Assembly (NCBI RefSeq): GCF_001721645.1 | Contig: NZ_CP017141.1 | Location: forward strand, 5,270,001-5,334,000 | Source: Pedobacter steynii | GTDB taxonomy: Bacteria > Bacteroidota > Bacteroidia > Sphingobacteriales > Sphingobacteriaceae | Reading direction: 5' to 3' | DNA length: 64,000 bases | Part shown: piece after piece, positions 8,644 to 16,689 of the stretch | Numbering within the stretch: position 1 is the stretch's first letter | How the letters are laid out: every line of letters begins with the position of its first letter | The notes under the pieces: generated by a model | The model's database searches: none | Seen by the model: the letters and a program-made list of their open reading frames with translations, nothing else | What the model was told of the DNA's origin: nothing | Translations under genes and position numbers: made by a program

Positions 8644-9417
8644 TTAAAATGCCACTTTGGCTGCGGCACTGATTGCTCTTGTTTTGGGATGTTGAAGCAG
8701 GCCGATTACTTCCCAGCCCTTACTATTGAAATCTTCAGGAATTGAAATGTTTACCTTGCCTTTTTCGACGGTTTCCAGATTAAAGGAATTGAGTTGTCGT
8801 ACGATCTGCGCATGGGCCAATGTCCGGCCTTCATTTTCGCCGCGTTTTACCTTGCTAATGGCCTGTTTCTGTACTACTGCAATGACCAGTTCACTTTGGT
8901 CTTCATTTCCCTTAATCTGGTAATCCAATGCCATTTTACCGGATTGTATTTTCCCCTGAAGGTTTAGTGAGGTAGTGGGAGTGCCTTTTAAGGCGCTGTT
9001 AATGGCATAATCTGTGGCGGCTTCATTGGAACCTACAAACTCCGTTTTGCCGTTAACAACCAGCTGAGGTGTATAAACCTGAGCGCGAAGCTTGCTGGCA
9101 TACTGGTACTGGCGTTTGGAGTAATCGGAATTGCTGAAGGAATCCTTCCATCCCAAACGGTCCCAGTAGTCAACATGGTAGGTTAAAACGTATACAGGTC
9201 TGTTGCCTGCCTCTTTCTGGATTTTCGCCAGTAGCTCGTCTGCGGGTGGGCAGCTTGAGCAGCCTTCGGAGGTAAACAGTTCCAGAACGGCAAAGCCATC
9301 TCCTTTAACTGTGCGTTCTGTTGATGATTTTGAAGCGATGCTTCTATTAGCAAGAACAGCGCTGAACAATAGGAGCGCTACCAGCGCAGCTATCATTGAA
9401 ATTTGTGTCGGTTTCAT
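8644..9417 (-). CDS. DUF1223 thioredoxin-fold secreted protein
   Basis: This protein is predicted exported, about 257 residues from the preferred start at 9417; an in-frame ATG at 9444 is also possible. The preferred start gives MKPTQISMIAALVALLLFSA, a normal signal peptide. The DUF1223 signature follows: VLELFTSEGCSSCPPADELL, with a CxxC-containing thioredoxin-like active site, then TYHVDYWDRLGWKD and VYTPQLVVNG. The redox partner and substrate are unknown. The DoxX-like gene downstream suggests a small envelope-redox unit. Confidence 0.87.
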   Translation of the reverse strand: MKPTQISMIAALVALLLFSAVLANRSIASKSSTERTVKGDGFAVLELFTSEGCSSCPPADELLAKIQKEAGNRPVYVLTYHVDYWDRLGWKDSFSNSDYSKRQYQYASKLRAQVYTPQLVVNGKTEFVGSNEAATDYAINSALKGTPTTSLNLQGKIQSGKMALDYQIKGNEDQSELVIAVVQKQAISKVKRGENEGRTLAHAQIVRQLNSFNLETVEKGKVNISIPEDFNSKGWEVIGLLQHPKTRAISAAAKVAF

Positions 9418-9536
9418 AACTTTTGATTTTTTTATTTGATTCAAAAGTATTTTTCCCTGACACCTAAACTAAGCTTGAAATGGCTGAACCGGACGTTTCA
9501 AACCCTGAGTCAGACAGTTCCAGGCTTAGAGAACGC

Positions 9537-10298
9537 TTACCTGTTCTCCATCCAGGAGAGAAAATTGGCTGACTTTTCTTTATTGATGAGCAATTTGTCT
9601 GGTGTCTCAATCAGCAGTTTAACGTACAGCTTGCGTAAAAAGTAATGCTCCACCTCTTTGATCGCTTTAAAGTTGACCAGGTACTGTCGGTTTACCCTAA
9701 AAAACTGCTTCTGTGAAACGGTGTTGCCAATCTGATCCAGGGCCTGATTGAGTGCGAACTCTTGTCCGTCAAAGCACATGATGGAAGTAGAATCGTTGCG
9801 GATATAAAAGAAAGCGATCTGTTCAACTTGTACGGTCGTATATTTCTGATGCTTAAACACGAGGAAACTGGTCTTTTCTGTGGGTTGCACGATGCTGATC
9901 AGCATTTCTGCCAGATCGGGAATACTTTTCTGCTGGAAGAAATTTTTAAGCTCATCGACCTTTTTAAAGGAGCCTACAATGTCTTCTTTTGAGAATGGTT
10001 TGAGGACATAATCCACCCCGTTACGTTTAAAGGCTTCGAGTGAATATTCATCAAAGGCGGTACAGAATACCACAGGACAGGTGATTTTTACAGACTTGAA
10101 GATCTCAAAACTGAGCCCATCTGCCAATTGAATGTCCATAAAGATCAGGTCGGGCTGCTGACCTTCTGAAAGTGCCGAAACGGATGCTTCTATACTTTGG
10201 TAGGGGCCGGTGATTTTGGCTTCTGGCCTGATTTCACGGATAATATTTTCGAGAGATTTTGCTGTTCTTAGCTCATCCTCAATGATGGTGATGTTCAT
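9537..10298 (-). CDS. LytTR-type response regulator
   Basis: This is a two-component regulator of about 253 residues. Residues 1-115 form a receiver domain with acidic residues at the start (IIEDE), phospho-acceptor Asp55 (LIFMDIQLADG) and Lys in VLKPF. A LytTR DNA-binding domain occupies roughly residues 150-253 (FFRVNRQYLVNFKAI). The start at 10298 overlaps the upstream kinase gene by 20 bp, which favours it over the longer frame to 10337. LytTR proteins bind short direct repeats. Its target is not evident. Confidence 0.92.
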   Translation of the reverse strand: MNITIIEDELRTAKSLENIIREIRPEAKITGPYQSIEASVSALSEGQQPDLIFMDIQLADGLSFEIFKSVKITCPVVFCTAFDEYSLEAFKRNGVDYVLKPFSKEDIVGSFKKVDELKNFFQQKSIPDLAEMLISIVQPTEKTSFLVFKHQKYTTVQVEQIAFFYIRNDSTSIMCFDGQEFALNQALDQIGNTVSQKQFFRVNRQYLVNFKAIKEVEHYFLRKLYVKLLIETPDKLLINKEKSANFLSWMENR

Positions 10299-11298
10299 AG
10301 ATAATGGGGAGTTTGATTTGGAATTTGTGGTTGTCACTGATGATTTCTACTTGCTTATCCAGCAAATGGCTGTACCTGAGTTCTATGTTTTTCAGGCCCA
10401 CACCAAGTGAACTTGCTTCGCCGGTTTTCAGCTGAATCTGGTTTTCGACCACAATCTTTTCGTCTTCCTGATAGATCCGGATCTTTAAAGGTTTATGTAG
10501 GGAAACGATATTGTGCTTGAGGCAATTTTCTACCAAAAGCTGTAAAGTGAAAGGTGGGATGAGGGTAGCTAAAACCTCATCATTCAGCGTACTATTAAAA
10601 ATAAAACCTTCGTCGAACCTTGCTTTTTGTAAAAAAAGATAAGCATCCAGGATCTCCATTTCCTCCTTTACATGGATCAGGTCCAGCTTACGGCTTTCCA
10701 GTGTAAAGCGGTAGAAATTGGAAAGTTTCAGGATGAAATCAACAGATTGCTGATCCTGGGTTTCGACCATTGCTTTCAGGGTGTTCAGGCTGTTGAATAA
10801 AAAATGCGGATTTACCTGTTGCTTGAGCAATTCGTATTGTGCACCCAGATTGTCATTTCTGGTACGCTCCAGTTCCATGTTGACGTGCTGGTTCTCATAA
10901 TTTTGTTGAAGCAGGTTCAGGAACATATAAAATACCAGGTTAATGAGTATACCTCTGACCTCCACCATCAGCATGACTGGTCCGAAATCAATATGAGAAA
11001 GGATGAGTTGCTGAATATAGGCCAGCCCCAGCATAATGACCAGTCCGAAAAGCAAAGAGTTCAATAGTTTTTTGTAGGATATGCTCTGCTTTCTGGGTTT
11101 ATCGCTTTTGCGTGAAAGCATGTAGATATTGAAATACCACATCATCACCGCAAAAGCTCCGGTAATGCCTGCATTAACAACAGCTTCTAAAGCATTAAAC
11201 TGGTGTGAAGCCAGTTGTGGTACGGATGAGAGCAGTCCCAAAAAAATTGAACTGGTCCAGATGATGGTGTGGGAAATCTTGAAGCCTGCTTTATTCAT
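10279..11298 (-). CDS. LytS-like sensor histidine kinase
   Basis: This is a membrane sensor of about 339 residues from the start at 11298 (MNKAGFKISH). The frame extends to 11421, but that would overlap the Ohr gene. Four predicted helices fill the first 150 residues. A coiled segment follows, then the His_kinase domain with phospho-acceptor His in QQVNPHFLFNSLN, and an ATPase with PFTLQLLVENCLKHNI and LGVGLKNIELRY. No extracellular sensing domain is present, as in the short LytS/YehU-like kinases. It pairs with the overlapping LytTR regulator. Confidence 0.92.
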   Translation of the reverse strand: MNKAGFKISHTIIWTSSIFLGLLSSVPQLASHQFNALEAVVNAGITGAFAVMMWYFNIYMLSRKSDKPRKQSISYKKLLNSLLFGLVIMLGLAYIQQLILSHIDFGPVMLMVEVRGILINLVFYMFLNLLQQNYENQHVNMELERTRNDNLGAQYELLKQQVNPHFLFNSLNTLKAMVETQDQQSVDFILKLSNFYRFTLESRKLDLIHVKEEMEILDAYLFLQKARFDEGFIFNSTLNDEVLATLIPPFTLQLLVENCLKHNIVSLHKPLKIRIYQEDEKIVVENQIQLKTGEASSLGVGLKNIELRYSHLLDKQVEIISDNHKFQIKLPIIYEHHHH

Positions 11299-11341
11299 CA
11301 ACGGAATTTTAAAAAAGCTAATGTATTGATAAATATTGTGA

Positions 11342-11794
11342 TTAAATGCCGATGCTGATCTCGACCCCAATGTTGCCACGGGTGGCTTTTGAATAGGGGC
11401 AGGTTTGATGAGCCGCTTCAACTACGGTTTGAGCTTGCTCAGGACTAAGTCCGGGCAGGTTAACCTGCAGTCTCGCCTGAAGGGCAAAGCCCTCATCTCC
11501 GCTGGCCAGATCTACCTCTGCATTTACTGAGGTTTCTGCGGGTAGTGGTATTTGTAACCTGGAAGCATTGTGCTTCATTGCTCCGATAAAGCAGGCAGAC
11601 CAGCCTGCAGCAAATAATTGCTCCGGATTGGTGCCGGTACCCAAGGTTCCCGGTGTTGCAAGTTTGATCTCCAGTCGGCCATCTGAGCTTTTGGCTTCAC
11701 CCTCACGACCTCCGGTAACCTGTACTTTTCCGGTATATAAAACTTTACTGATTGGAGCAGCCCCAGCTGCAGTAATTACGATTTGATTTTTCAT
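11342..11794 (-). CDS. Ohr/OsmC-family organic hydroperoxide reductase
   Basis: This 150-residue protein is an Ohr-type peroxidase of the OsmC fold. The two reactive cysteines are Cys68 (FAAGWSACFIGAM) and Cys132 (HQTCPYSKAT). The NPEQLFAAGWSACF and CPYSKATRGN motifs mark the Ohr subgroup. It reduces organic and lipid hydroperoxides using lipoyl thiols. Length is as expected. It lies between the kinase gene and a Tat-exported hydrolase, all on the minus strand. Confidence 0.93.
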   Translation of the reverse strand: MKNQIVITAAGAAPISKVLYTGKVQVTGGREGEAKSSDGRLEIKLATPGTLGTGTNPEQLFAAGWSACFIGAMKHNASRLQIPLPAETSVNAEVDLASGDEGFALQARLQVNLPGLSPEQAQTVVEAAHQTCPYSKATRGNIGVEISIGI

Positions 11795-11832
11795 CTCTGT
11801 ATTTGTTTTTAAAATTTATAAGTATTGTTAGG

Positions 11833-12888
11833 TTATTTCGTCCAGTTTGAAACTTCAATGATGGCATCGGCAAAGGCCTGTGGAGCTTCCTGCGGAAGAT
11901 TATGTCCGATTCCTCCGCTCAGGTTACGGTGGCTATAGCGGCCTTTGAATTTTGCAGCGTAAGCGGCAGGATCGGGATGTGGGGCACCATTGGCATCTCC
12001 TTCCATTGTAATTGTGGGAACAGTAATGAAAGGGGTGTCTGCGAGTTGTTTTTCCAATGCATCGTATTTCGCTTCTCCTTCAGCCAGACCAAGCCGCCAG
12101 CGATAATTATGGATAACGATAGCCACATGGTCAGGATGGTTAAGCGATGCGGCGGAACGCTCAAAAACAGCGTCTTCAAATTGCCATTGTGGCGAAGCAG
12201 TTTGCCAGATGAGCTTTGCAAAATCATGGCGGTTTGCTTCATAGCCGATACGGCCACGTTCGGTAGCAAAATAAAACTGATACCACCAGGCTTGTTCAGC
12301 TTTAGGGGATAGTGGCATCTCATTGGCCTTTTGACTACCGATCAGGTAGCCGCTTACCGATACCAGTGCTTCGCAACGTTCTGGCCATAATGCCGCCAGG
12401 ATACCGGCAGTACGGGCACCCCAGTCAAAACCTCCGATGATGGCTTTATTGATTTTCAATGCATCCATTAATGCAATCACGTCCAGGGCGAGTGCAGCAG
12501 GTTGTCCGTTACGCAGCTGCGCTGAAGAAAGGAACCGGGTGCTGCCATGGCCGCGAAGATGTGGTACGATCACTCTAAAACCTTTTTTTGCCAATAGGCT
12601 TGCACTGTCGGCAAAGCTATGGATATCGTATGGCCAGCCATGAAGAAGAATAACGGTACGGCCATTTTGAGGTCCGAGTTCTGCGTATCCCACATCCAGC
12701 AGTCCTGCATTCACTTGTTTGATGTGTTCAAAACCAGCGGAAATGGGGTTTCCATTTCCAGTTGCCGGAACTTTAGTTTCTGTAGTGGCAGCTTTTAACA
12801 CAGCGGTATTGCCAAGTCCGGCAGCTGCAATAGTGATGGACGCAATGCTCAGAAAGCGACGGCGACCTAAGTTTGGTTGATGTTCCAT
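11833..12888 (-). CDS. Tat-exported alpha/beta hydrolase (epoxide-hydrolase-like)
   Basis: This 351-residue protein has a twin-arginine signal (GRRRFLSIASITIAAAGLG). Its alpha/beta hydrolase core has the HGWPYDIHSF oxyanion segment, a GGFDWGAR elbow with Asp as the probable nucleophile, and a C-terminal His in GGIGHNLPQEAP. The Asp nucleophile points to epoxide hydrolase or haloalkane dehalogenase chemistry rather than an esterase. It is predicted periplasmic and folded before export. It lies 38 bp upstream of Ohr on the same strand. Confidence 0.87.
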   Translation of the reverse strand: MEHQPNLGRRRFLSIASITIAAAGLGNTAVLKAATTETKVPATGNGNPISAGFEHIKQVNAGLLDVGYAELGPQNGRTVILLHGWPYDIHSFADSASLLAKKGFRVIVPHLRGHGSTRFLSSAQLRNGQPAALALDVIALMDALKINKAIIGGFDWGARTAGILAALWPERCEALVSVSGYLIGSQKANEMPLSPKAEQAWWYQFYFATERGRIGYEANRHDFAKLIWQTASPQWQFEDAVFERSAASLNHPDHVAIVIHNYRWRLGLAEGEAKYDALEKQLADTPFITVPTITMEGDANGAPHPDPAAYAAKFKGRYSHRNLSGGIGHNLPQEAPQAFADAIIEVSNWTK

Positions 12889-12940
12889 TTGTTATCCTTT
12901 TTATGATTTGTAATTCAGATCTTTTAATCATCTGACAAGA

Positions 12941-12948
12941 CAAAACTA
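12941..12948 (-). promoter_or_regulatory. Candidate -7 box for the Tat-exported hydrolase gene
   Basis: On the minus strand this reads TAGTTTTG, matching the Bacteroidota TAnnTTTG -7 element, 52 bp before the start codon at 12888. No -33 TTG lies at the usual spacing, so the call is tentative. Confidence 0.4.
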
Positions 12949-13032
12949 TACTTCAGGATATACCAAAGGAATCAATATCGGGTTGAAGCAGACAGTCTCC
13001 GCTGTTAACCGGACGTATCGCCGTCCGAAAAA

Positions 13033-13410
13033 TTAAAGGCGTTTGATCAATTCCCTATGGGCCTTACCCCATTTGATCATTTCGAGAATAATATCTCCAA
13101 AAGACTGGCAATAATCCGTAGGGGAATAGGTTATCATAACCGGAATATCAGGTGTCACGGTTCTTTTGATCAGCTGGTTGGCCTCCATTTCCTTTAGTTC
13201 ACGGGAAAGCATTCTGGTGGTGATGCCAGGAATACTGCGCTCGATTTCCCTGAATCTCCGGTTGCCGTTGCAAATAGAATTAATGATAGGTAATTTCCAT
13301 TTACCACCAAGCACATAGATCGTGTCCTGCAGCGCCTGTACTTCTTCCTGTTGATTACGGGGATTGGAAAGCACTTCCCTGATCATTTTAAGCCGCTTTT
13401 TATCTTCCAT
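13033..13410 (-). CDS. HxlR-family transcriptional regulator
   Basis: This 125-residue winged-helix protein has the HxlR signature LGGKWKLPIINSI, then RRFREIERSIPGITTRMLSRELKEME (recognition region) and YSPTDYCQSF. HxlR members respond to reactive electrophiles, quinones or aldehydes and often regulate a divergent oxidoreductase. Here the divergent SDR gene starts 81 bp away, and paired GTTATAC repeats lie between them. The N-terminal 20 residues are an extra helical extension. There is no Cys in the first 20 residues, so a Cys-based sensor of HypR type is not obvious. Confidence 0.92.
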   Translation of the reverse strand: MEDKKRLKMIREVLSNPRNQQEEVQALQDTIYVLGGKWKLPIINSICNGNRRFREIERSIPGITTRMLSRELKEMEANQLIKRTVTPDIPVMITYSPTDYCQSFGDIILEMIKWGKAHRELIKRL

Positions 13411-13412
13411 TG

Positions 13413-13466
13413 TGGTATCATTGGTTATACTGGTTACAAAGTTATACCATTTTCGCTATAGCTTTG
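13413..13466 (+). promoter_or_regulatory. Candidate HxlR operator and SDR promoter
   Basis: The gap holds a direct repeat GTTATAC at 13424-13430 and 13441-13447 (17 bp start to start), flanked by inverted TGGTAT and ATACCA at 13413-13418 and 13444-13449. A TAGCTTTG -7 box (TAnnTTTG) lies at 13459-13466, 26 bp before the SDR start. The second repeat would lie near the -33 region of this promoter, as expected for a repressor or activator site. Confidence 0.5.
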
Positions 13467-13491
13467 CTGGCAGAATTAAATAAATCTAATC

Positions 13492-14232
13492 ATGGAAACT
13501 TTAAAAAACAAAATAGCTGTTGTTACCGGGGGGAACAGTGGCATTGGTTATGCAACAGCAATAGAATTAAAGGCTCAGGGGGCTGAGGTAATCATTACCG
13601 GAAGGCGAAAAGAGGCGGTCGAAACTGCAGCACAGGAGCTGGGGGTTACCGGTCTGGTAGCAGATCAGGCGAGCCTGACAGATATTGAGCAATTGGTTAC
13701 CACGGTAAAGGAAAAATTTGGAAAAGTAGACATCCTGTTCATCAACGCCGGAGTATTGGGAGGTGCAGGAATTGCGGAGGCAACTGAAGAGACTTTCGAC
13801 TATGTGATAGGAGTCAATTTCAAGGGCGCATTTTTTACACTCAGTCGTTTTATTCCTATTCTGAATGAGGGCGCCTCGGTGGTATTTTTATCCTCAAATA
13901 CGGCCAGTATGAATGCCGCCAGTTCCTCCATTTATTCCTCTACGAAAGCCGCACTTAATTCGGTCATGAAGATTGCAGCTGTGGAACTTGCCGCACGCGG
14001 GATCAGGGTGAATGCAGTAAGCCCTGGTCCGATAGAAACAGAAATCCTGAATAAACAAGGGCTTACCGATGATGAACTAATTGGGTTAAAGGACTGGATT
14101 ATTGGCCGGGTCCCTCTGCAACAAATGGGGAAGGCCAGTGATGTCGGGAAAATGGTAGTTCATTTGTCAACTGACGCAGCTTCTTTTGTTACAGGTGCGG
14201 AATTTTTAATGGACGGAGGGATGAGTCTTTAA
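13492..14232 (+). CDS. SDR-family NAD(P)-dependent oxidoreductase
   Basis: This 246-residue classical short-chain dehydrogenase has a Rossmann motif TGGNSGIG near residues 12-19, INAGVLGG for NNAG, a catalytic Ser in VFLSSNTAS and YSSTKAAL for YxxxK, plus the PGPIETEI loop. An Arg pair after the second strand (GRRKE) suggests NADP(H) preference. The substrate is unknown. It is divergent from the HxlR regulator, which probably controls it. Confidence 0.93.
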   Translation: METLKNKIAVVTGGNSGIGYATAIELKAQGAEVIITGRRKEAVETAAQELGVTGLVADQASLTDIEQLVTTVKEKFGKVDILFINAGVLGGAGIAEATEETFDYVIGVNFKGAFFTLSRFIPILNEGASVVFLSSNTASMNAASSSIYSSTKAALNSVMKIAAVELAARGIRVNAVSPGPIETEILNKQGLTDDELIGLKDWIIGRVPLQQMGKASDVGKMVVHLSTDAASFVTGAEFLMDGGMSL

Positions 14233-14709
14233 TTGGCTAAATATAGTGATGCCATCAACTGACAGTGTTCCCGCAGAAATGGTAATCAGGGGGAAAGTGT
14301 TGGCACCGGCGGAAGTATAAAAACTTTCTGATGAGCCCAGGACCTGCATTTCGCTAATCGCAAGAGTCCTGGGCTTTTTTACACTGTTAAGTGTGGTTGT
14401 GGTAATGACACCAGATACATTTTTTACATTCCCGGCGATCCATTTTAGTAAAAATTCATCGGCATCCTGTGCCATCTCCATGCTAATGCTGCAACTGCCG
14501 TTGTTAATCAGCTTGCTCTCATCCTGCATATAATAAGGATTGCTGATGCTGTAGTTAACACTATTGACCTTATAGGTATGACTGGTTTTATTGGTGTTAT
14601 CGGTTAACTTAAATACAATTTGTAGTGCAGATTCGTCCTGTGCCAGTACATCGATCTGAAATGATAGCAAAAATAAAATCAATGCCGGGAAATACCATTT
14701 AGTTTTCAT
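14206..14709 (-). CDS. Secreted Hcp/TssD-like protein
   Basis: This 167-residue protein begins with a signal peptide (ALILFLLSFQIDVLAQ). The rest is beta-rich with a pattern resembling Hcp-family type VI tube proteins: DEFLLKWIAGNVKNVSG, then KKPRTLAISEMQVLGSSESF. The resemblance rests on pattern only. A Sec signal would be unusual for a true T6SS tube protein, and no other T6SS gene is seen, so a periplasmic or surface protein with the same fold is more likely. Its last codons overlap the convergent SDR gene by 27 bp. Confidence 0.6.
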   Translation of the reverse strand: MKTKWYFPALILFLLSFQIDVLAQDESALQIVFKLTDNTNKTSHTYKVNSVNYSISNPYYMQDESKLINNGSCSISMEMAQDADEFLLKWIAGNVKNVSGVITTTTLNSVKKPRTLAISEMQVLGSSESFYTSAGANTFPLITISAGTLSVDGITIFSQLKTHPSVH

Positions 14710-14814
14710 AATTCATGTTTTTTGTAGGATACAACTTTAATTGTCGTTCATCCGAAATGTTATCGGATTGAATCATACAAAAATACAGGGCATTGCTCAG
14801 AGCGCCATAAAAAC

Positions 14815-14869
14815 AGCGACTACTTAGCGACTATCGACTGCGGGTTTAGCGTCACAATACGACTACGTA
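14815..14869. repeat. Short repeats with about 11-bp period
   Basis: AGCGACTA occurs at 14815-14822 and again at 14826-14833, with degenerate copies in phase further on (AGCGTCAC from 14848, ACGACTAC from 14859). The region lies between the Hcp-like gene and the FNR-like regulator, which are divergent. One-turn spacing could mark a regulator-binding array. Confidence 0.4.
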
Positions 14870-14984
14870 GGAACTTTAATGAAATATTGACTCGTTTTTA
14901 AAGAAGGTTAATAAAATACAGCATGCGCTAATCGAAAACTTTTAGGATATTAGAAGCCTGTACTTAACTGCTGCGGTATAATTT

Positions 14985-15671
14985 ATGAAGAAAGGTAAAT
15001 GCTGTGATCTTAATACCTGCCTGATGTGCGGGATGGTGCTGAAGGAATGGAAACCTGCGATCGACAGTAACCGCAAAAATTTTATTGCAAAAAAGGGTGA
15101 GCAGATCATTAAAGAGGGAGATCCGGTAACCGGTATGTACTTTGTCCAGAAGGGGAATGTGAAAGTGCACAAACATTGGGGCGATAAGGAACTGATTGTA
15201 CGTTTTGCCAACTCCGGCAAAATCTTCGGCCATCGCGGTTTAGGCACCAACAGCTCTGTATATCCGATTTCTGCTACTGCTCTGGAAGAAACATCCCTTT
15301 GCTTTATAGACCTGGAATTTTTTATAGCTACGTTAAAAGTAAACCATGATTTTGCCTTTAACCTGATGCTATTCTATGCAGACGAATTACAGGAATCAGA
15401 GAAGAAAATGCGTAATCTGGCCCTGATGTCGGTTAAAAGCAGACTTGCGGTAGCCTTGTTGCAATTAAAAGATCAGTTTGGCCTTAATGAAGCCGGACAG
15501 CTGAATATAGAATTGAGCAAACAAGACCTGGCGGCATTTACCGGTGCAACCTACGAAACGGTATTCCGAATGACCACCGAACTGGTCAATGAAAAACTCA
15601 TCTCCTTGTCGGGAAAAAGTATCTCTATTGCAGATGAAATAAAATTAAGATCCCTTACACAGGAATCTTAA
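14985..15671 (+). CDS. Crp/Fnr-family regulator with FNR-like cysteines
   Basis: This 228-residue protein has an N-terminal cysteine group (Cys6, Cys7, Cys12, Cys15), a cyclic-nucleotide-like beta-barrel (residues about 25-115), a dimer helix and a winged HTH near residues 170-215 (SKQDLAAFTGATYETVFRM). Cys106 in ALEETSLCFIDLEF aligns by eye with the fourth [4Fe-4S] ligand of E. coli FNR. Oxygen or NO sensing through an iron-sulfur cluster is therefore plausible. The recognition helix keeps Glu and Arg (ETVFR). It lies convergent to the nitrate operon and is the best candidate regulator for it. Confidence 0.88.
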   Translation: MKKGKCCDLNTCLMCGMVLKEWKPAIDSNRKNFIAKKGEQIIKEGDPVTGMYFVQKGNVKVHKHWGDKELIVRFANSGKIFGHRGLGTNSSVYPISATALEETSLCFIDLEFFIATLKVNHDFAFNLMLFYADELQESEKKMRNLALMSVKSRLAVALLQLKDQFGLNEAGQLNIELSKQDLAAFTGATYETVFRMTTELVNEKLISLSGKSISIADEIKLRSLTQES

Positions 15672-15676
15672 TCTAC

Positions 15677-16093
15677 CTAAAATTTGTAGCCGATTCCTAT
15701 ACCAGGATTCCATTTTCCGTCTTTGCTGCTTGTTTTAGCATTGTAATACACCGGAACCTGAATGGCCAGATGTTTGTAAATGGCGGTGATGCCTGCGCCC
15801 AGGTTGGGAGTGAGGATCGAATTTTGCGGTGCACCAGCTGCTACCTTGTCTTTCTTTATGCGTAAGCTGGGTAGTAATCCGATCAATACCGACAATGGTT
15901 TTTTGCTGAATTTGATGGCCGGTCCGGTACAATTGATATACGCACCATGATCTACATAACCCGCAACAATTACTCCCTCAAAAAGGGTTGCTTTTGTCTG
16001 TACTGAATTGCCATTGCTTTGCGATCTTGCGGTTAAAGTCAGGATGCTAAGACTAAAGAAGAGATAAGCTGATTTTTTGTAAAGGTTTGTCAT
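15677..16093 (-). CDS. Small outer-membrane-type protein, last gene of the nitrate operon
   Basis: This 138-residue protein has a signal peptide (LYKKSAYLFFSLSILTLTARSQ) and amphipathic beta-strand-like segments ending in NPGIGIGYKF; the final aromatic residue is typical of outer-membrane beta-barrels. It contains one Cys (YINCTGPAIKF). It overlaps mobA by 4 bp, so it is translated from the same transcript. The family is not recognised. A narrow porin or surface role in nitrate uptake is only a context guess. The convergent regulator gene ends 5 bp away. Confidence 0.72.
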   Translation of the reverse strand: MTNLYKKSAYLFFSLSILTLTARSQSNGNSVQTKATLFEGVIVAGYVDHGAYINCTGPAIKFSKKPLSVLIGLLPSLRIKKDKVAAGAPQNSILTPNLGAGITAIYKHLAIQVPVYYNAKTSSKDGKWNPGIGIGYKF

Positions 16094-16665
16094 ATGAGAA
16101 ATTTATTGGTTAAGGTATTGTGGTTATTGAAAGTCTGAATGTTGCTTATGGGAAGGCTTTTGTAATTGCCCTTTTTAATCAGTTTACCCAGGGAGAAATC
16201 ATTTAAACTGCCGTTTTCCAGTTGCTGATACAGGTCTTTTAAAGCCGAAGAACGGTATAGGGCAGATAGAGGTTCCATAATGTCTTCCCGCGTATAAACA
16301 TAATAGTCGTGGTCGGGGAATGTGCAGGCGATATCCAGCAGGAATTTTAAGGTGTCTGTATTCATTTCGGTCATGTCGCAGGCCAGAACCAGAAAATCAT
16401 CATCCGGGTATTTAAGGTATGCGCTGAGCAAGCCTTGCAGCGGTCCTTTTGCGCTGGTTGTATCGATGATCAGTTGTTCTGCAGGAAAGAAATCTCCATA
16501 AGTCTGTTGTTGCATGGGATTAATGGAAATACTTAGCGGAAGATTCAACTGCTCCAGCTTATGGGCCGCGTTTAAGGCCCAGTTATTCTTTCCAATAGCA
16601 AGCAGGCCTTTGTCTTTGCCCATTCGCCTGCTTTCTCCACCGCATAATACTAGTGCCCTTATCAT
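16090..16665 (-). CDS. mobA: Molybdenum cofactor guanylyltransferase MobA
   Basis: This 191-residue protein has the MobA nucleotide-binding signature LCGGESRRMGKDKGLL at residues 7-22, then GPLQGLLSAY and FLVLACDMTEM with the metal-binding Asp. It transfers GMP from GTP to molybdopterin, forming the MGD form of the cofactor used by assimilatory nitrate reductases. That fits its place in the nitrate operon. The 4-bp overlap with the downstream OMP gene indicates coupling. Confidence 0.92.
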   Translation of the reverse strand: MIRALVLCGGESRRMGKDKGLLAIGKNNWALNAAHKLEQLNLPLSISINPMQQQTYGDFFPAEQLIIDTTSAKGPLQGLLSAYLKYPDDDFLVLACDMTEMNTDTLKFLLDIACTFPDHDYYVYTREDIMEPLSALYRSSALKDLYQQLENGSLNDFSLGKLIKKGNYKSLPISNIQTFNNHNTLTNKFLI

Positions 16666-16689
16666 AAGATTTCAAATGTTTTCATCTTT

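Noticed and set aside
14206..14709. Type VI secretion locus
   Set aside because: Only a weak Hcp-like pattern with a Sec signal is present and no sheath, baseplate or ATPase genes are seen.
14815..14869. CRISPR-like repeats
   Set aside because: The units are only about 8-11 bp with no spacers of constant length and no cas genes nearby.
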